A stretch of DNA of 12,526 nucleotides from CAYOHP01 sp964403795 [NCBI: uncultured bacterium] (GCA_964403795.1 CAYOHP010000127.1:1-12526); one strand, 5' to 3'; positions 1-7,686 are shown, counted from the stretch's first letter. The notes: a model not told the origin generated them from the sequence alone. Translations and numbers: made by a program.

Positions 1-1323
1 GAGGGCTTCGTTGAACGGCAGCCGACCGGTGAGACCTCCGGTGAGCCGCTCACCCATCGCGTTCGGCTGTCCGGTCTGGGAGAACGGTCCCGCCCCGGGC
101 CGACCGATGTTCCCGGTCAGCAGGTGCAGGTTGATGATGCCGATGGTGTTGTGCTGGCCGTGGAGGCTCTGGTTGTAGCCGATTCCCCAGAAGGTGACCA
201 CGCCGCCCACTCCCCGCTGGTTGCCCTTGCGGGTGGCCGCCGCCCACTCCGAGGCGACCTTGCGGACGAAGGCCGGGTCGAGCCCGGTCATCTCCCGGGT
301 CGCCTCCGGCGAGTAGCGGGCGATCCCGTCGACGTACTCCTGCCAGCCCTCGGTGTGCTTCTTCATGAAGTCCCACGCGATCACGTCCTTGTGCTCCTCG
401 AGCAGGCACCAGGCGATCGAGTTGTGGAGGGCGAGATCGGCGTTGATGATGGGGGCGTGGTAGCTGTTCGAGGGATCGATGGCCTCGAAGCCCTGGACCG
501 TGGCGGTACGACGGGGGTCGACGACCAGGGTGGCGATCCCGTTCTTCTTCTTGTGGTCGGCGGCCCGCCAGAAGATGACGGGGTGGGCCTCCCGGGGGTT
601 ATGGCCCCAGAACGAGATGAAGTCGCAGAGCTCGATGTCCTCGTAGCACCCGGGCGGGGTATCGGATCCGAGGCTGTGGATGTAGCCGGTGACCGCGCTG
701 GTCATGCACATCCGGGCGTTGGCCTCGATGCTGTTGGACTTGATCACTCCCTTCAGGAACTGGTTCTCCAGGTACTGGCCCTCGAGGGTGAGCTGGCCGG
801 AGCCGTAGAGACCCACCGAGTTCCCGCCACTCGCCTTGACGATGGCGGCGATCTTCTCGGTGACCAGGTGGGAGGCCTCCTCGTAGGTGACCTCCTTCCA
901 CACGGCGTCGTCGAGCCGGCCCTTGGTGGTCGAGACGTGGCCCTTCAGCGGGTCCGACATGTCCTTGCGCACCAGGCAGGCGGTCAGGCGGTCGACGTAG
1001 GTCGGCTCCCAGGCGGTGAGCCCCTTGATGCACTGGACGCCCACGTTGACCGAGGAGGCCTTGTCGGGGACCATCCCGACGATGCGGTCGCCGTCGGTCT
1101 GGATGATGGTGGCGCACCCCACGCCGCAGTACGGGCACTGGGCGAGGAACTCCTGGCGCCCGGCAGCCTCCTTCTTCGGCTCCGCGGCGCGGGCGAGCTC
1201 GCCCCCCTTCTCGAGGTGGACCTCGCCGCACCCGCCCAGGGCCACGCCCATGCCGGCCGCCCCGGCGGTCTTCAGGAACGTGCGGCGGTCGGGGCTCCAG
1301 CCCTTGCCCTTCTTGCGCTTCAT
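1..1323 (-). CDS. napA-like: NapA-type periplasmic molybdopterin oxidoreductase (nitrate reductase-like catalytic subunit), partial, C-terminus off the left edge
   Basis: This is the large subunit of a DMSO-reductase-family enzyme, most like NapA/NarB nitrate reductases, which reduce nitrate to nitrite with bis-MGD molybdenum and one [4Fe-4S] cluster. The visible 441 residues are just over half of a typical NapA. A twin-arginine signal (RRTFLK, residues 13-18) is followed by a hydrophobic stretch ending in ALGGC (Cys32), a plausible lipobox. The cluster ligands are CPYCGVGC (Cys63, 66, 70) plus Cys98 in VQCIKG. The Mo ligand is Cys206 in NARMCMTSAV, followed by GSDTPPGCYEDIE. VVDPRRT and GRPGAGPFSQTGQPNAMGE are also typical of the NapA/Nas branch. 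The ATG overlaps the stop of the upstream cytochrome gene as ATGA, with a GGAAGGA ribosome site before it. It is the last visible gene of the operon. Export and heme-rich neighbours favour a respiratory role over assimilation. The substrate is inferred; a formate dehydrogenase is less likely from these motifs. Confidence 0.9.
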   Translation of the reverse strand, partial: MKRKKGKGWSPDRRTFLKTAGAAGMGVALGGCGEVHLEKGGELARAAEPKKEAAGRQEFLAQCPYCGVGCATIIQTDGDRIVGMVPDKASSVNVGVQCIKGLTAWEPTYVDRLTACLVRKDMSDPLKGHVSTTKGRLDDAVWKEVTYEEASHLVTEKIAAIVKASGGNSVGLYGSGQLTLEGQYLENQFLKGVIKSNSIEANARMCMTSAVTGYIHSLGSDTPPGCYEDIELCDFISFWGHNPREAHPVIFWRAADHKKKNGIATLVVDPRRTATVQGFEAIDPSNSYHAPIINADLALHNSIAWCLLEEHKDVIAWDFMKKHTEGWQEYVDGIARYSPEATREMTGLDPAFVRKVASEWAAATRKGNQRGVGGVVTFWGIGYNQSLHGQHNTIGIINLHLLTGNIGRPGAGPFSQTGQPNAMGERLTGGLTGRLPFNEAL

Positions 1324-3566
1324 GGCGTGTCCTTCCTCTCGAGGCTTCGGATGTAGGCGGTCAGGTCGTTGACGTCGCGGGGAGAGAGCTCGGCGAACCC
1401 GTGGTTGCCCCAGGAGCGCATGGCGGTCCCGGCCCGACCCTTCAGGATGGTGGCTTGCAGGAACCCGTCGGAGGCGGCGGCCAGGAACCCGGGATTGGCG
1501 AGCGAGGGGGCGAACCCACCCTTGCCCCCGGCCCCGTGGCACCCGGCGCACATGGCGGCGAAGTTCTGCTTCCCGGCCGCCACGTCGCCCTTGACCTCGC
1601 CCTTGCGGATGGGCTCCTCGCCACCCGGATCGAGCGAGCGCAGGTAGACGATCACGTCCATGATCTCCCGCTCCTCGAGCTCGACGATCCCGCCCCGTCC
1701 CCGACCGAAGGGCTTCATGGCCCGTCCGGATCGGCCCTCCCGGATCGAGGCCGCCAGGAATCCGTCCGAGGCCACCCCCAGGAAGTGGCGGTTCCCGATC
1801 GCGGGTCCGACGCCTCCGCTGGCGTCCGCCCCGTGGCACGAGGCGCACTGGGTGGCGTAGACCTCCCGGCCATACGCCACCGAGCCCACGGCCCGCACGT
1901 CCCCGAGGTCCTTCCTCGGACCCTTGCGATGGGTGTCGAGCCAGGCCAGGATCGAGGCCACGTCGGACGCCGAGAGTTCCTTGTGGCTGGGCATGGCCGT
2001 TCCCGGGCGTCCATGCACCACGGTCGTGTAGAGGAACTCCTCGCTGGCGGTGGCCAGCAGATCGGGATTGGCGACCCCCGGCGCCAGGTCGGTCCCGGTC
2101 CCGTCGTTCCCGTGGCAGGCCGAGCAGTTCCCCACGAACAGGCGTTCGCCGCGCACCGGATCGCCCTTGGCGGCTCTCACCTCCGCCAGGCTGGGCGGGA
2201 CGGCCTCGTGGGACCGGAGGAACTTGAGGATCTCCTCGATCTCCCCCGGCCTGAGGCCGCCGTTCTTGGTGCCCCAGGCCGGCATGTTCCGCCCGTCCCG
2301 ACCCACCCTCATGGTGTGCCGGAGGAAGCCATCGCTCGCCACCGACAGGAAGTCGGATCCGGTGACCGCCGGCACCCAGACGCCCAGCTCCTCGATCGCC
2401 TTGCCCTCGCCGGCGGCCCCGTGACAGGCGGAGCAGTAGGTGCCGAAGAGGGCCTCGCCCGAGTCCCCATGGTCCCGGCGCTCCTCGAGGCGGGCCACGA
2501 CCTCGGCCTTGGGCAGCTGCTCGAGGGGAGTCCGGTCCTTGCGGAGACTCATCAGGTAGGTGGACAGATCCTCGATCTCGGAGGGGGTGAGTGCCGGGCG
2601 GGGCATCTTGCTCCCCGCCACCAGCTTGCCGGGCGCCGCCAGGTGTCGCCGCTGCCACTCGGCCACGCTGGGGTGCTCCCCGAGCCGCGCCCGGTCCTCG
2701 TGTGCCAGCTTCCGACTCCCGGTCTCGTCGAGGGGAGGTCCGAGATCCCCGCCCACTCCCCTCAAGGTATGGCAACCCCGGCAACCATGGCGGTTCACCA
2801 GGGCCTTTCCCGCCATCACCCTGGGTGCCCCGACCAGGGTGTCCATGTAGGCGATCAGGGCCTCCAGTTCGTCCTCCGTGAGGTGACCGAAGTTCATCAT
2901 CCGGCTGCCCTCCACCACCGAGGCGGGGAGCACCAGATGTCGCACATGCCAGGCCCGGTCGAAGCCCTTCAAGCCCACCCCCGAGAGATCGGGACCCACC
3001 GTCCCGCCCTCGTCCCCGACCTTGTGGCAGGACAGGCACCCATGGAGGTCGAAGAGGTAGCGGCCGCGCTCGACCACCTCGAAGGGCTGGACCTTCACCG
3101 TCGAGTGGCAGGTCCCGCAGCTCGCCTGCGTCATGGCCTTCTCGAGCATGGGTGCGTCCCACTCGACGTGCCCGCCGTCGGCGTGGGCGGTGGCCTTGGA
3201 GGTGGCCCGGCCCTGCCCCTGGTGGCAACTGGTGCACCCGAACTCCCGGGTCTCGTGGGGGATCGCCGGGTGGGGACCGAACACCGGGTGTCCGGGGATG
3301 GGATCGGCATCGCCCATCCCGACATGGCATGAGATGCAGCGGTCCACGAAGCCGCGCCGGGGGTTCCAGATCTGCTTCAGGCCCACCTCGACGGGAGCCC
3401 CGCCCTGGGCCGTGACCAACCGGTTGTACTGGCCCTGGAGCGCCCGCCACTCGGTGAAGTGGGACTTGGCCGGCGCCAGTCCCAGCACCACCAGCAGCGC
3501 GACGGACAGGAAGAAGAAGATCCGGAGCAGGCTCTCGGTGTGAAGGGGATCCTTGCGAGCACTCAT
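1320..3566 (-). CDS. Membrane-anchored nonaheme cytochrome c, electron carrier between the bc-type complex and the molybdoenzyme
   Basis: The protein has 748 residues and exactly nine CXXCH heme sites, starting at Cys77, 111, 150, 177, 262, 378, 481, 574 and 673. One hydrophobic helix (about 14-32) near the N-terminus, with no clear cleavage site, probably anchors it with the hemes in the periplasm. The first three hemes are clustered and His-rich, a multiheme-type module probably with His/His ligation. The other six sit in class I cytochrome c domains with candidate distal Met residues (Met223 or 224, 321, 428, 525, 617, 716). The last four domains are tandem copies of about 85-100 residues sharing a (F/L)LxxAS(D/E)xFL signature. 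The start was chosen because its ATG overlaps the subunit IV stop as TGATG; the frame stays open further upstream but only inside subunit IV. In the operon it occupies the place of the NapB/NapC electron donors, so electron delivery to the NapA-like enzyme is the simplest role (inference). Confidence 0.92.
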   Translation of the reverse strand: MSARKDPLHTESLLRIFFFLSVALLVVLGLAPAKSHFTEWRALQGQYNRLVTAQGGAPVEVGLKQIWNPRRGFVDRCISCHVGMGDADPIPGHPVFGPHPAIPHETREFGCTSCHQGQGRATSKATAHADGGHVEWDAPMLEKAMTQASCGTCHSTVKVQPFEVVERGRYLFDLHGCLSCHKVGDEGGTVGPDLSGVGLKGFDRAWHVRHLVLPASVVEGSRMMNFGHLTEDELEALIAYMDTLVGAPRVMAGKALVNRHGCRGCHTLRGVGGDLGPPLDETGSRKLAHEDRARLGEHPSVAEWQRRHLAAPGKLVAGSKMPRPALTPSEIEDLSTYLMSLRKDRTPLEQLPKAEVVARLEERRDHGDSGEALFGTYCSACHGAAGEGKAIEELGVWVPAVTGSDFLSVASDGFLRHTMRVGRDGRNMPAWGTKNGGLRPGEIEEILKFLRSHEAVPPSLAEVRAAKGDPVRGERLFVGNCSACHGNDGTGTDLAPGVANPDLLATASEEFLYTTVVHGRPGTAMPSHKELSASDVASILAWLDTHRKGPRKDLGDVRAVGSVAYGREVYATQCASCHGADASGGVGPAIGNRHFLGVASDGFLAASIREGRSGRAMKPFGRGRGGIVELEEREIMDVIVYLRSLDPGGEEPIRKGEVKGDVAAGKQNFAAMCAGCHGAGGKGGFAPSLANPGFLAAASDGFLQATILKGRAGTAMRSWGNHGFAELSPRDVNDLTAYIRSLERKDTP

Positions 3567-4276
3567 CAGAAATACAGCCCGTCCCTCCACGGCAGGGTGA
3601 AACCCCATCCGGGTCCCCGGAAGAAGACGCCGATGGTGGTCAGGACCACCGCCACGATCACGAACCAGGAGAAGATCCAGAAGGGGAGGCTGCGGGTGGC
3701 GAGCCAGCCGAGCAGACGCCCCTCGCTCCCCAGGAGGTAGGGCAGCGTCATCACCAGCGCCAGCAGGGCGGTCGGGATGGTCACCGACCAGACGTGGTGG
3801 GGAGCCGTGGCCTCCAGCAGGCCGATGATGCCGAGGGCACCCGCCCAGACGCAGAGGAACTTCAAGCCGGCGTCCCTCTCCCACATCGGGTCACGCCGCA
3901 GGTTCACCTCGAAGTAGGGGATCACCACCAGGCCGAGCACCACCACTCCGGGCAGGATGATCCCGGAGATGAGCGGCGGGTAGTAGTGGAGCAGTTCCTG
4001 GAGGCCCAGGAAGTACCAGGGAGCCTTGGCGGGGTTGGGCGTCTCGAGGGGATTGGCAATGGCATCCAGGGGGGCGTCGAAGAAGAGCGAGAGCAGCGAC
4101 AGCCCCAGGACCACGCCCAGGAAGCAGATGGCCTCCCGCACCACCAGGTGGGGGAAGGTCATCACCCACTCCTCGTCGTCCAGATGGACGACCGGGCTCC
4201 GGTCGGCCTGCACCACCAGGAGGCGCGTCGGCACCTTCCGGGCATCCGATCCGGTCTCGGCCACGAAGCTACTCAT
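3566..4276 (-). CDS. Cytochrome b C-terminal domain protein (subunit IV type) of the Rieske/cytochrome b complex
   Basis: This 236-residue membrane protein corresponds to the C-terminal half of cytochrome b (helices E-G), as in b6f subunit IV or Bacillus QcrC without its heme domain. A hydrophilic N-terminus of about 45 residues is followed by hydrophobic segments at about 46-65, 103-122, 138-156, 165-183 and 198-217. The quinol-oxidation (Qo) site loop reads [16 protein letters not shown] (81-96). The usual PEWY motif is therefore APWY (85-88), a form I associate with menaquinol-oxidising complexes of Firmicutes type; Glu94 lies just beyond. The C-terminus FRGPGW...LPW resembles the end of QcrC-type proteins. 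The ATG lies 8 bases inside the end of the cytochrome b6 gene, so translation is probably coupled. It should pair with the b6-type protein and the Rieske protein to form the Q-cycle core. Confidence 0.9.
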   Translation of the reverse strand: MSSFVAETGSDARKVPTRLLVVQADRSPVVHLDDEEWVMTFPHLVVREAICFLGVVLGLSLLSLFFDAPLDAIANPLETPNPAKAPWYFLGLQELLHYYPPLISGIILPGVVVLGLVVIPYFEVNLRRDPMWERDAGLKFLCVWAGALGIIGLLEATAPHHVWSVTIPTALLALVMTLPYLLGSEGRLLGWLATRSLPFWIFSWFVIVAVVLTTIGVFFRGPGWGFTLPWRDGLYF

Positions 4277-5057
4277 GGCGGCCCTCCTCCCGGGGCGGCA
4301 GGTAGAGCCCGCCGTCCTTGCGCACCCGCCAGATGTGGACCGCCAGCGTCAGGGTCAGGAGCAGGGGCAGCACCACGCAGTGGATGACGTAGAAACGCAC
4401 CAGGGTGTTCTCGTCGAGGGTGTTCCCTCCCAGCAGCAGGAAGGACGAGTACTCGCCGAGTACCGGCGCGGCCTTCCCGATCCTGGTCCCCACCGTGACT
4501 CCCCAGTAGGCGAGCTGGTCCCAGGGGAGGAGGTAGCCTGTGTAGGAGAGCAGGATGGTCAGGAGCAGGAGCACCACCCCGACCACCCAGTTGAACTCCC
4601 GGGGAGGACGGTAGGCCCCGGCGTAGAAGACCCGGAGCATGTGGAGGAAGACCGCCGCCACCATGGCGTGGGCGGCCCAGCGGTGCATGTTCCGGAGGAA
4701 CACGCCGTTGGAGACCACGAAGCCGAGGTCCTTCATGTCCTCGTAGGCCCTCGGGATCGACGGGTGGTAGTAGAACATCAGCAGCACCCCGGTCACGACC
4801 AGCACGAAGAAGCACGAGGCCGAGATCCCGCCGAGGTAGAAGGTCTGGCCGAAGCGCATCGCCCGGAGCCGTACCTTCACCGGGTGGATGTGCAGGAAGA
4901 GGTTCGAGAAGACCGTCAGCGAGCGGTTCCGGTTGGAGTCCGGGAAGCCGTGGCGGATGATCGAGCGGTAGACGCGTCCCAGGATCCCCCAGCCGCCGCG
5001 GGGTGCCAGCACATGGGGATCCTCGGGGCGCCCGAGGGGATGCGAGGTGTCCGTCAT
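4269..5057 (-). CDS. Cytochrome b6-type protein (cytochrome b N-terminal domain, two b hemes)
   Basis: The 262-residue membrane subunit carries the two b hemes of a bc-type quinol oxidoreductase. The ligands are visible as His125 (MHRW) and His139 (FLHMLR) in one helix and His226 (YVIHCV) and His241 (AVHIW) in another. The 14- and 15-residue steps match b6f-type cytochrome b6 rather than mitochondrial cytochrome b. The motif [14 protein letters not shown] (174-187) is typical of the family. The N-terminal 60 residues are longer than in chloroplast b6. At the position of b6 Cys35, which binds the extra heme c(n), this protein has Tyr74 (QTFYLGG), so no covalent heme is expected. The start has a strong GGAGGAAGGG site upstream. 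The gene lies 17 bases after the Rieske stop and its TAG falls within the first codons of subunit IV. Confidence 0.93.
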   Translation of the reverse strand: MTDTSHPLGRPEDPHVLAPRGGWGILGRVYRSIIRHGFPDSNRNRSLTVFSNLFLHIHPVKVRLRAMRFGQTFYLGGISASCFFVLVVTGVLLMFYYHPSIPRAYEDMKDLGFVVSNGVFLRNMHRWAAHAMVAAVFLHMLRVFYAGAYRPPREFNWVVGVVLLLLTILLSYTGYLLPWDQLAYWGVTVGTRIGKAAPVLGEYSSFLLLGGNTLDENTLVRFYVIHCVVLPLLLTLTLAVHIWRVRKDGGLYLPPREEGRHE

Positions 5058-5074
5058 CGTTCCCTTCCTCCGGG

Positions 5075-5566
5075 TCAGACCTCGAGGGTCTCGCCGGGAC
5101 CGGCTTCCGCCTTGGTGTCGACCACCAGCCAGCCCTTGTCGATGGTGAGCTTCAACCGGGACAGCGGGCGGGGTGCCGGACCTCCGGTCACGTGTCCGTC
5201 GTGGGCGTCGAACTCGCTGCCGTGGCAGGGGCAGAAGATCCGTCCCTCGGTCTTCTCGTAGCGCGTCATGCAGCCCAGGTGGGTGCACACCGAGGACATG
5301 GCCACGAAGCCCCGCTCGGTGCGGAGTACGAAGCACTGCTGGCGCTCCAGCACGAGCAGGGTCCCGACCGGCACGTCCTCGGCCCGGGCCACCCGGAACC
5401 GGCTGGCCTCCTCGAAGAGGACGTTGGGCTCCAGGAACCGGACCGTGGTGATCACCGACCCCAGGCCGACGATCGCCAGGGCTGCCCCTCCCCCGAGACC
5501 GAGGAACTTCCGGCGCGCCAGTTCCTCGTCGCTCGGGTCGAACTTCAGGTCGTCGATCAGCGGCAT
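5075..5566 (-). CDS. Rieske [2Fe-2S] protein of the bc-type complex
   Basis: The 163-residue protein has box I CTHLGC (Cys94, His96, Cys99) and box [11 protein letters not shown] (Cys112, Cys114, His115). Cys94, His96, Cys112 and His115 bind the [2Fe-2S] cluster, and Cys99 and Cys114 form the expected disulfide. An N-terminal twin-arginine-like [10 protein letters not shown] followed by a hydrophobic helix (about 21-42) is the usual uncleaved Tat anchor, placing the cluster domain on the periplasmic side. The Ser that tunes cluster potential is present (Ser117), but the companion Tyr of high-potential Rieske proteins is Phe119, which suggests a lower potential suited to menaquinol. The ATG has TAGGAG five bases upstream, and this site overlaps the stop of the preceding oxidoreductase. 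It is the electron exit of the Q cycle, presumably to the nonaheme cytochrome encoded two genes downstream. Confidence 0.95.
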   Translation of the reverse strand: MPLIDDLKFDPSDEELARRKFLGLGGGAALAIVGLGSVITTVRFLEPNVLFEEASRFRVARAEDVPVGTLLVLERQQCFVLRTERGFVAMSSVCTHLGCMTRYEKTEGRIFCPCHGSEFDAHDGHVTGGPAPRPLSRLKLTIDKGWLVVDTKAEAGPGETLEV

Positions 5567-5574
5567 GTCGTCTC

Positions 5575-7575
5575 CTAGATCGAGCTCTCGGCGAGCCGCA
5601 GCAGGTCCATCTCGTCGGTCCGGTAGAAGCCCTGCATCGTCACGCACCCGACCGGGCAGCGGCGGGCACAGAGCCCGCAGCGGATGCAGGCGTCCTCGTT
5701 CTTGACCAGGGCGGCCCCGCCCGCTCCCGGTGCGTCGGCCCCATCGGGCAGCAGGAACCGCCGGGCCTCGTCGCCCTGGGCCGAGATCCGGGACAAGGCC
5801 ACCAGGTCGATGCAGCCCTCGGGGCAGACGTCGACGCAGCCGGCGCACTGGATGCACTCGCTGCCCTTCATCTGGCGGGAGTCGAAGACGGTGTTGATCC
5901 AGCACCGCAGGCAGCGGGCCGCTTCGGCGTGGGCGGCCTCGTCGCTGTAGCCGACCTCGACCTGCTGGCCGGAGGCCCGGTCGAGCGCCTCCCGGGTGGG
6001 GATGCGACGGCGCCGGATCTTCTCGTAGTCCCCGGCCGCGAACGGGTGGTCGTAGCCGAAGGTGGAGAACTCCCGCACCACGACCTCGGGCGGGTTCGAC
6101 CTGCGACCCGTGATCTGGGTGTCGATCGCCAGGGCGGCCCGGCGCCCGTCGGCCACGGCCTCGATGGCGATCCTCGGCCCGAAGGCGATGTCGCCCCCGG
6201 CATAGACCCCCGGCAGGTTGGTCGCCAGGGTCTCCCGGTCGATCACCACCGTGGACCGTGGGCTCACTGCCAGTCCGTGGTCCGCCCCCAGGAAGGAGAG
6301 GTCGGCCACCTGGCCGATGGCGATGATCACGGTGTCGCAGGGGACGACCTTCTCGGTGCCCGCCATGGTCCGCGGGTTGAAGCGGCCGTCGGGATCGAAG
6401 ACCGAGAGCACGTCCAGGGTCCGGACGCCCGTCACCTTCCCGTCGGTCACCACCACTTCCCGGGGCGAGCGCCGGAACTCGATGCCGATCCCCTCCTCCT
6501 CGGCCTCCAGCAGCTCGATCTCGTCGGCCGGGAGCTCGTGGCGGTCCTCCAGGCAGATCATCCGCACCCGCTTCTTCATGGAGAAGGCGGCGATCCGCGC
6601 CACGTCGAGGGCCAGGTTCATGTGGGGGTTCTCGCCCGCCGAGTCCTCGACCATGGCGGTGACCGCGTCCGCCCCCGGACGATCCAGACGGCGAGCGGCC
6701 CGGGCGGCATCCATGGCGATCTCCAGGCGCCGGGCGGAACGGGCGGCGTCGAAGGCCACGTTGCCGCCGCCGATCACCAGGATGTCGTCACCGGTCTCGA
6801 GGGGATGGCCCAGGTTCACGTTGGCGAGGAAGTCCACTGCGGTCAGGACCCCGGGATGGTCGGCGCCGGCGATCGGCAGGCCCCGTCCCTTGCGGCAGCC
6901 GGTGGCGATGAAGACCGCGTCATGGTCGCGGCGCAGGTCGGCGAACGAGACGTCCCGGCCTACCTCCACACCCAGCCGGATCTCGACGCCCAGCGAGCGC
7001 ACGAAGTCGACTTCCCGGTCGAGGATCTCGCGGGGGAGCCGGTAGGCCGGGATGCCGAGGCGCAGCATGCCGCCCGCCACCTTGGCGGCATCCAGGATCG
7101 TCACCCGGTGGCCCATGAGCGCCAGGTCATGGGCGCAGGCCAGGCCCGCGGGGCCGGCCCCCAGCACCGCCACCTTCCCGGGCTTCCCGGCGGCAGGGCG
7201 GGGCCGCTCGACCACCGAGGCGATCTCCTCGAAGCTGACCTTGCTCTCCACCCCGAAGCGTTCGGTGGCGTAGCGCTTCAGGGCCCGGATCGAGATCGGG
7301 TCGTCCAGGGCGTCGCGACGACAGGCCGACTCGCACGGGTGGGCACAGATCAGGCCGCACACCGAAGCGAGCGGATTGGGTCGACGGGCCAGCGCGTAGG
7401 CTTCCTTGACGTGCCCGGTGGCGATCAGCGAGACGTAGCCTCCGGCGTGGGTGCCTACCGGGCATGCCGAACGGCATGGGAAGTTGGAAGCCAGCCAGGC
7501 CAGGTTGTGCTCGCTCGGGGGCATCGGGCGCTTTCCACCAACACCCGTGCCAGAAATGTCGGATCGGCTCCCCAT
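5575..7575 (-). CDS. GltD-type FAD/NAD(P) oxidoreductase with N- and C-terminal iron-sulfur domains, first gene of the respiratory operon
   Basis: The protein has 666 residues and no signal peptide or membrane helix, so it should be cytoplasmic. In order: an N-terminal cysteine domain of the GltD/dihydropyrimidine-dehydrogenase type (Cys34, 38, 73, 77, 81, 85), an FAD site GAGPAG (139-144), a NAD(P) site GGGNVA (269-274), a second FAD motif YAGGDIAFG (458-466), and a C-terminal pair of ferredoxin-type [4Fe-4S] motifs (Cys574, 577, 580, 584 and Cys630, 633, 636, 640). GltD of about 470 residues lacks the C-terminal ferredoxin part, and no glutamate synthase large subunit is nearby. It may exchange electrons between NAD(P)H or ferredoxin and the cytoplasmic face of the quinone complex. 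As I recall, similar subunits accompany Rieske/cytochrome b operons of anammox planctomycetes. A helical insert of about 50 residues follows the NAD(P) site. The start at 7575 has GGAAGGA nine bases upstream; ATG 7524 is the alternative. Confidence 0.88.
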   Translation of the reverse strand: MGSRSDISGTGVGGKRPMPPSEHNLAWLASNFPCRSACPVGTHAGGYVSLIATGHVKEAYALARRPNPLASVCGLICAHPCESACRRDALDDPISIRALKRYATERFGVESKVSFEEIASVVERPRPAAGKPGKVAVLGAGPAGLACAHDLALMGHRVTILDAAKVAGGMLRLGIPAYRLPREILDREVDFVRSLGVEIRLGVEVGRDVSFADLRRDHDAVFIATGCRKGRGLPIAGADHPGVLTAVDFLANVNLGHPLETGDDILVIGGGNVAFDAARSARRLEIAMDAARAARRLDRPGADAVTAMVEDSAGENPHMNLALDVARIAAFSMKKRVRMICLEDRHELPADEIELLEAEEEGIGIEFRRSPREVVVTDGKVTGVRTLDVLSVFDPDGRFNPRTMAGTEKVVPCDTVIIAIGQVADLSFLGADHGLAVSPRSTVVIDRETLATNLPGVYAGGDIAFGPRIAIEAVADGRRAALAIDTQITGRRSNPPEVVVREFSTFGYDHPFAAGDYEKIRRRRIPTREALDRASGQQVEVGYSDEAAHAEAARCLRCWINTVFDSRQMKGSECIQCAGCVDVCPEGCIDLVALSRISAQGDEARRFLLPDGADAPGAGGAALVKNEDACIRCGLCARRCPVGCVTMQGFYRTDEMDLLRLAESSI

Positions 7576-7624
7576 CCAGGGAGTTCCTTCCGGATTCCCA
7601 GGATCGGGAGCGGGAGTACGGCCG

Positions 7625-7654
7625 AATGCAGGAAACCTCACCGCACCTCGTCAA
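7625..7654 (-). promoter_or_regulatory. Candidate sigma70-type promoter for the six-gene respiratory operon
   Basis: Read on the minus strand, TTGACG (7654-7649) is one base from the -35 consensus. It is followed after 18 bases by TGCATT (7630-7625), which matches the -10 consensus at only three of six positions. Transcription would start near 7618, giving a leader of about 43 bases to the ATG at 7575. The weak -10 makes this tentative. Confidence 0.3.
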
Positions 7655-7668
7655 CCCTATCCCCATGG

Positions 7669-7686
7669 GTGACACGGAAACGTCAC
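7669..7686. repeat. Inverted repeat GTGAC-N8-GTCAC upstream of the respiratory operon
   Basis: GTGAC (7669-7673) and GTCAC (7682-7686) are perfect complements separated by 8 bases. The repeat lies just upstream of the candidate minus-strand -35. The spacing does not fit CRP or FNR sites. It could be an operator for an unidentified regulator, or chance. Confidence 0.35.

Noticed and set aside
1-1323. Formate dehydrogenase or nitrite oxidoreductase alpha subunit
   Set aside because: Cys206 as Mo ligand in NARMCMTSAV together with GSDTPP and FSQTGQPNAMG fits the NapA/Nas branch. NXR/NarG would have Asp as ligand. Formate dehydrogenase is not formally excluded.
124-1356. Long plus-strand ORF antisense to the NapA-like gene
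   Set aside because: It is a GC-rich shadow frame with low-complexity Val/Asp/Gly/Leu composition and no motif, while the opposite strand carries clear FeS and Mo motifs.
1401-3332. 643-codon plus-strand ORF antisense to the nonaheme cytochrome gene
   Set aside because: The composition is Gly/His/Pro-rich and featureless. The minus strand has nine CXXCH motifs in a single frame.
3567-3884. Upstream in-frame extension of the nonaheme cytochrome ORF
   Set aside because: It lies wholly inside the subunit IV gene and translates to Arg/Pro-rich shadow sequence. The TGATG junction and the membrane anchor fix the start at 3566.
5575-7575. gltD, glutamate synthase small subunit
   Set aside because: The protein is about 200 residues longer than GltD, has two extra C-terminal ferredoxin clusters, has no gltB next to it and sits in a respiratory operon.
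7576-7641. ATG 7641 as the start of the FAD/FeS oxidoreductase
   Set aside because: It would place the start upstream of the candidate promoter's expected transcript start, the added residues look random, and ATG 7575 has a better ribosome site.
7669-7686. CRP or FNR site
   Set aside because: The half-sites GTGA and TCAC are separated by nine bases, not by the six of CRP in its TGTGA-N6-TCACA form, and there is no TTGAT-N4-ATCAA.
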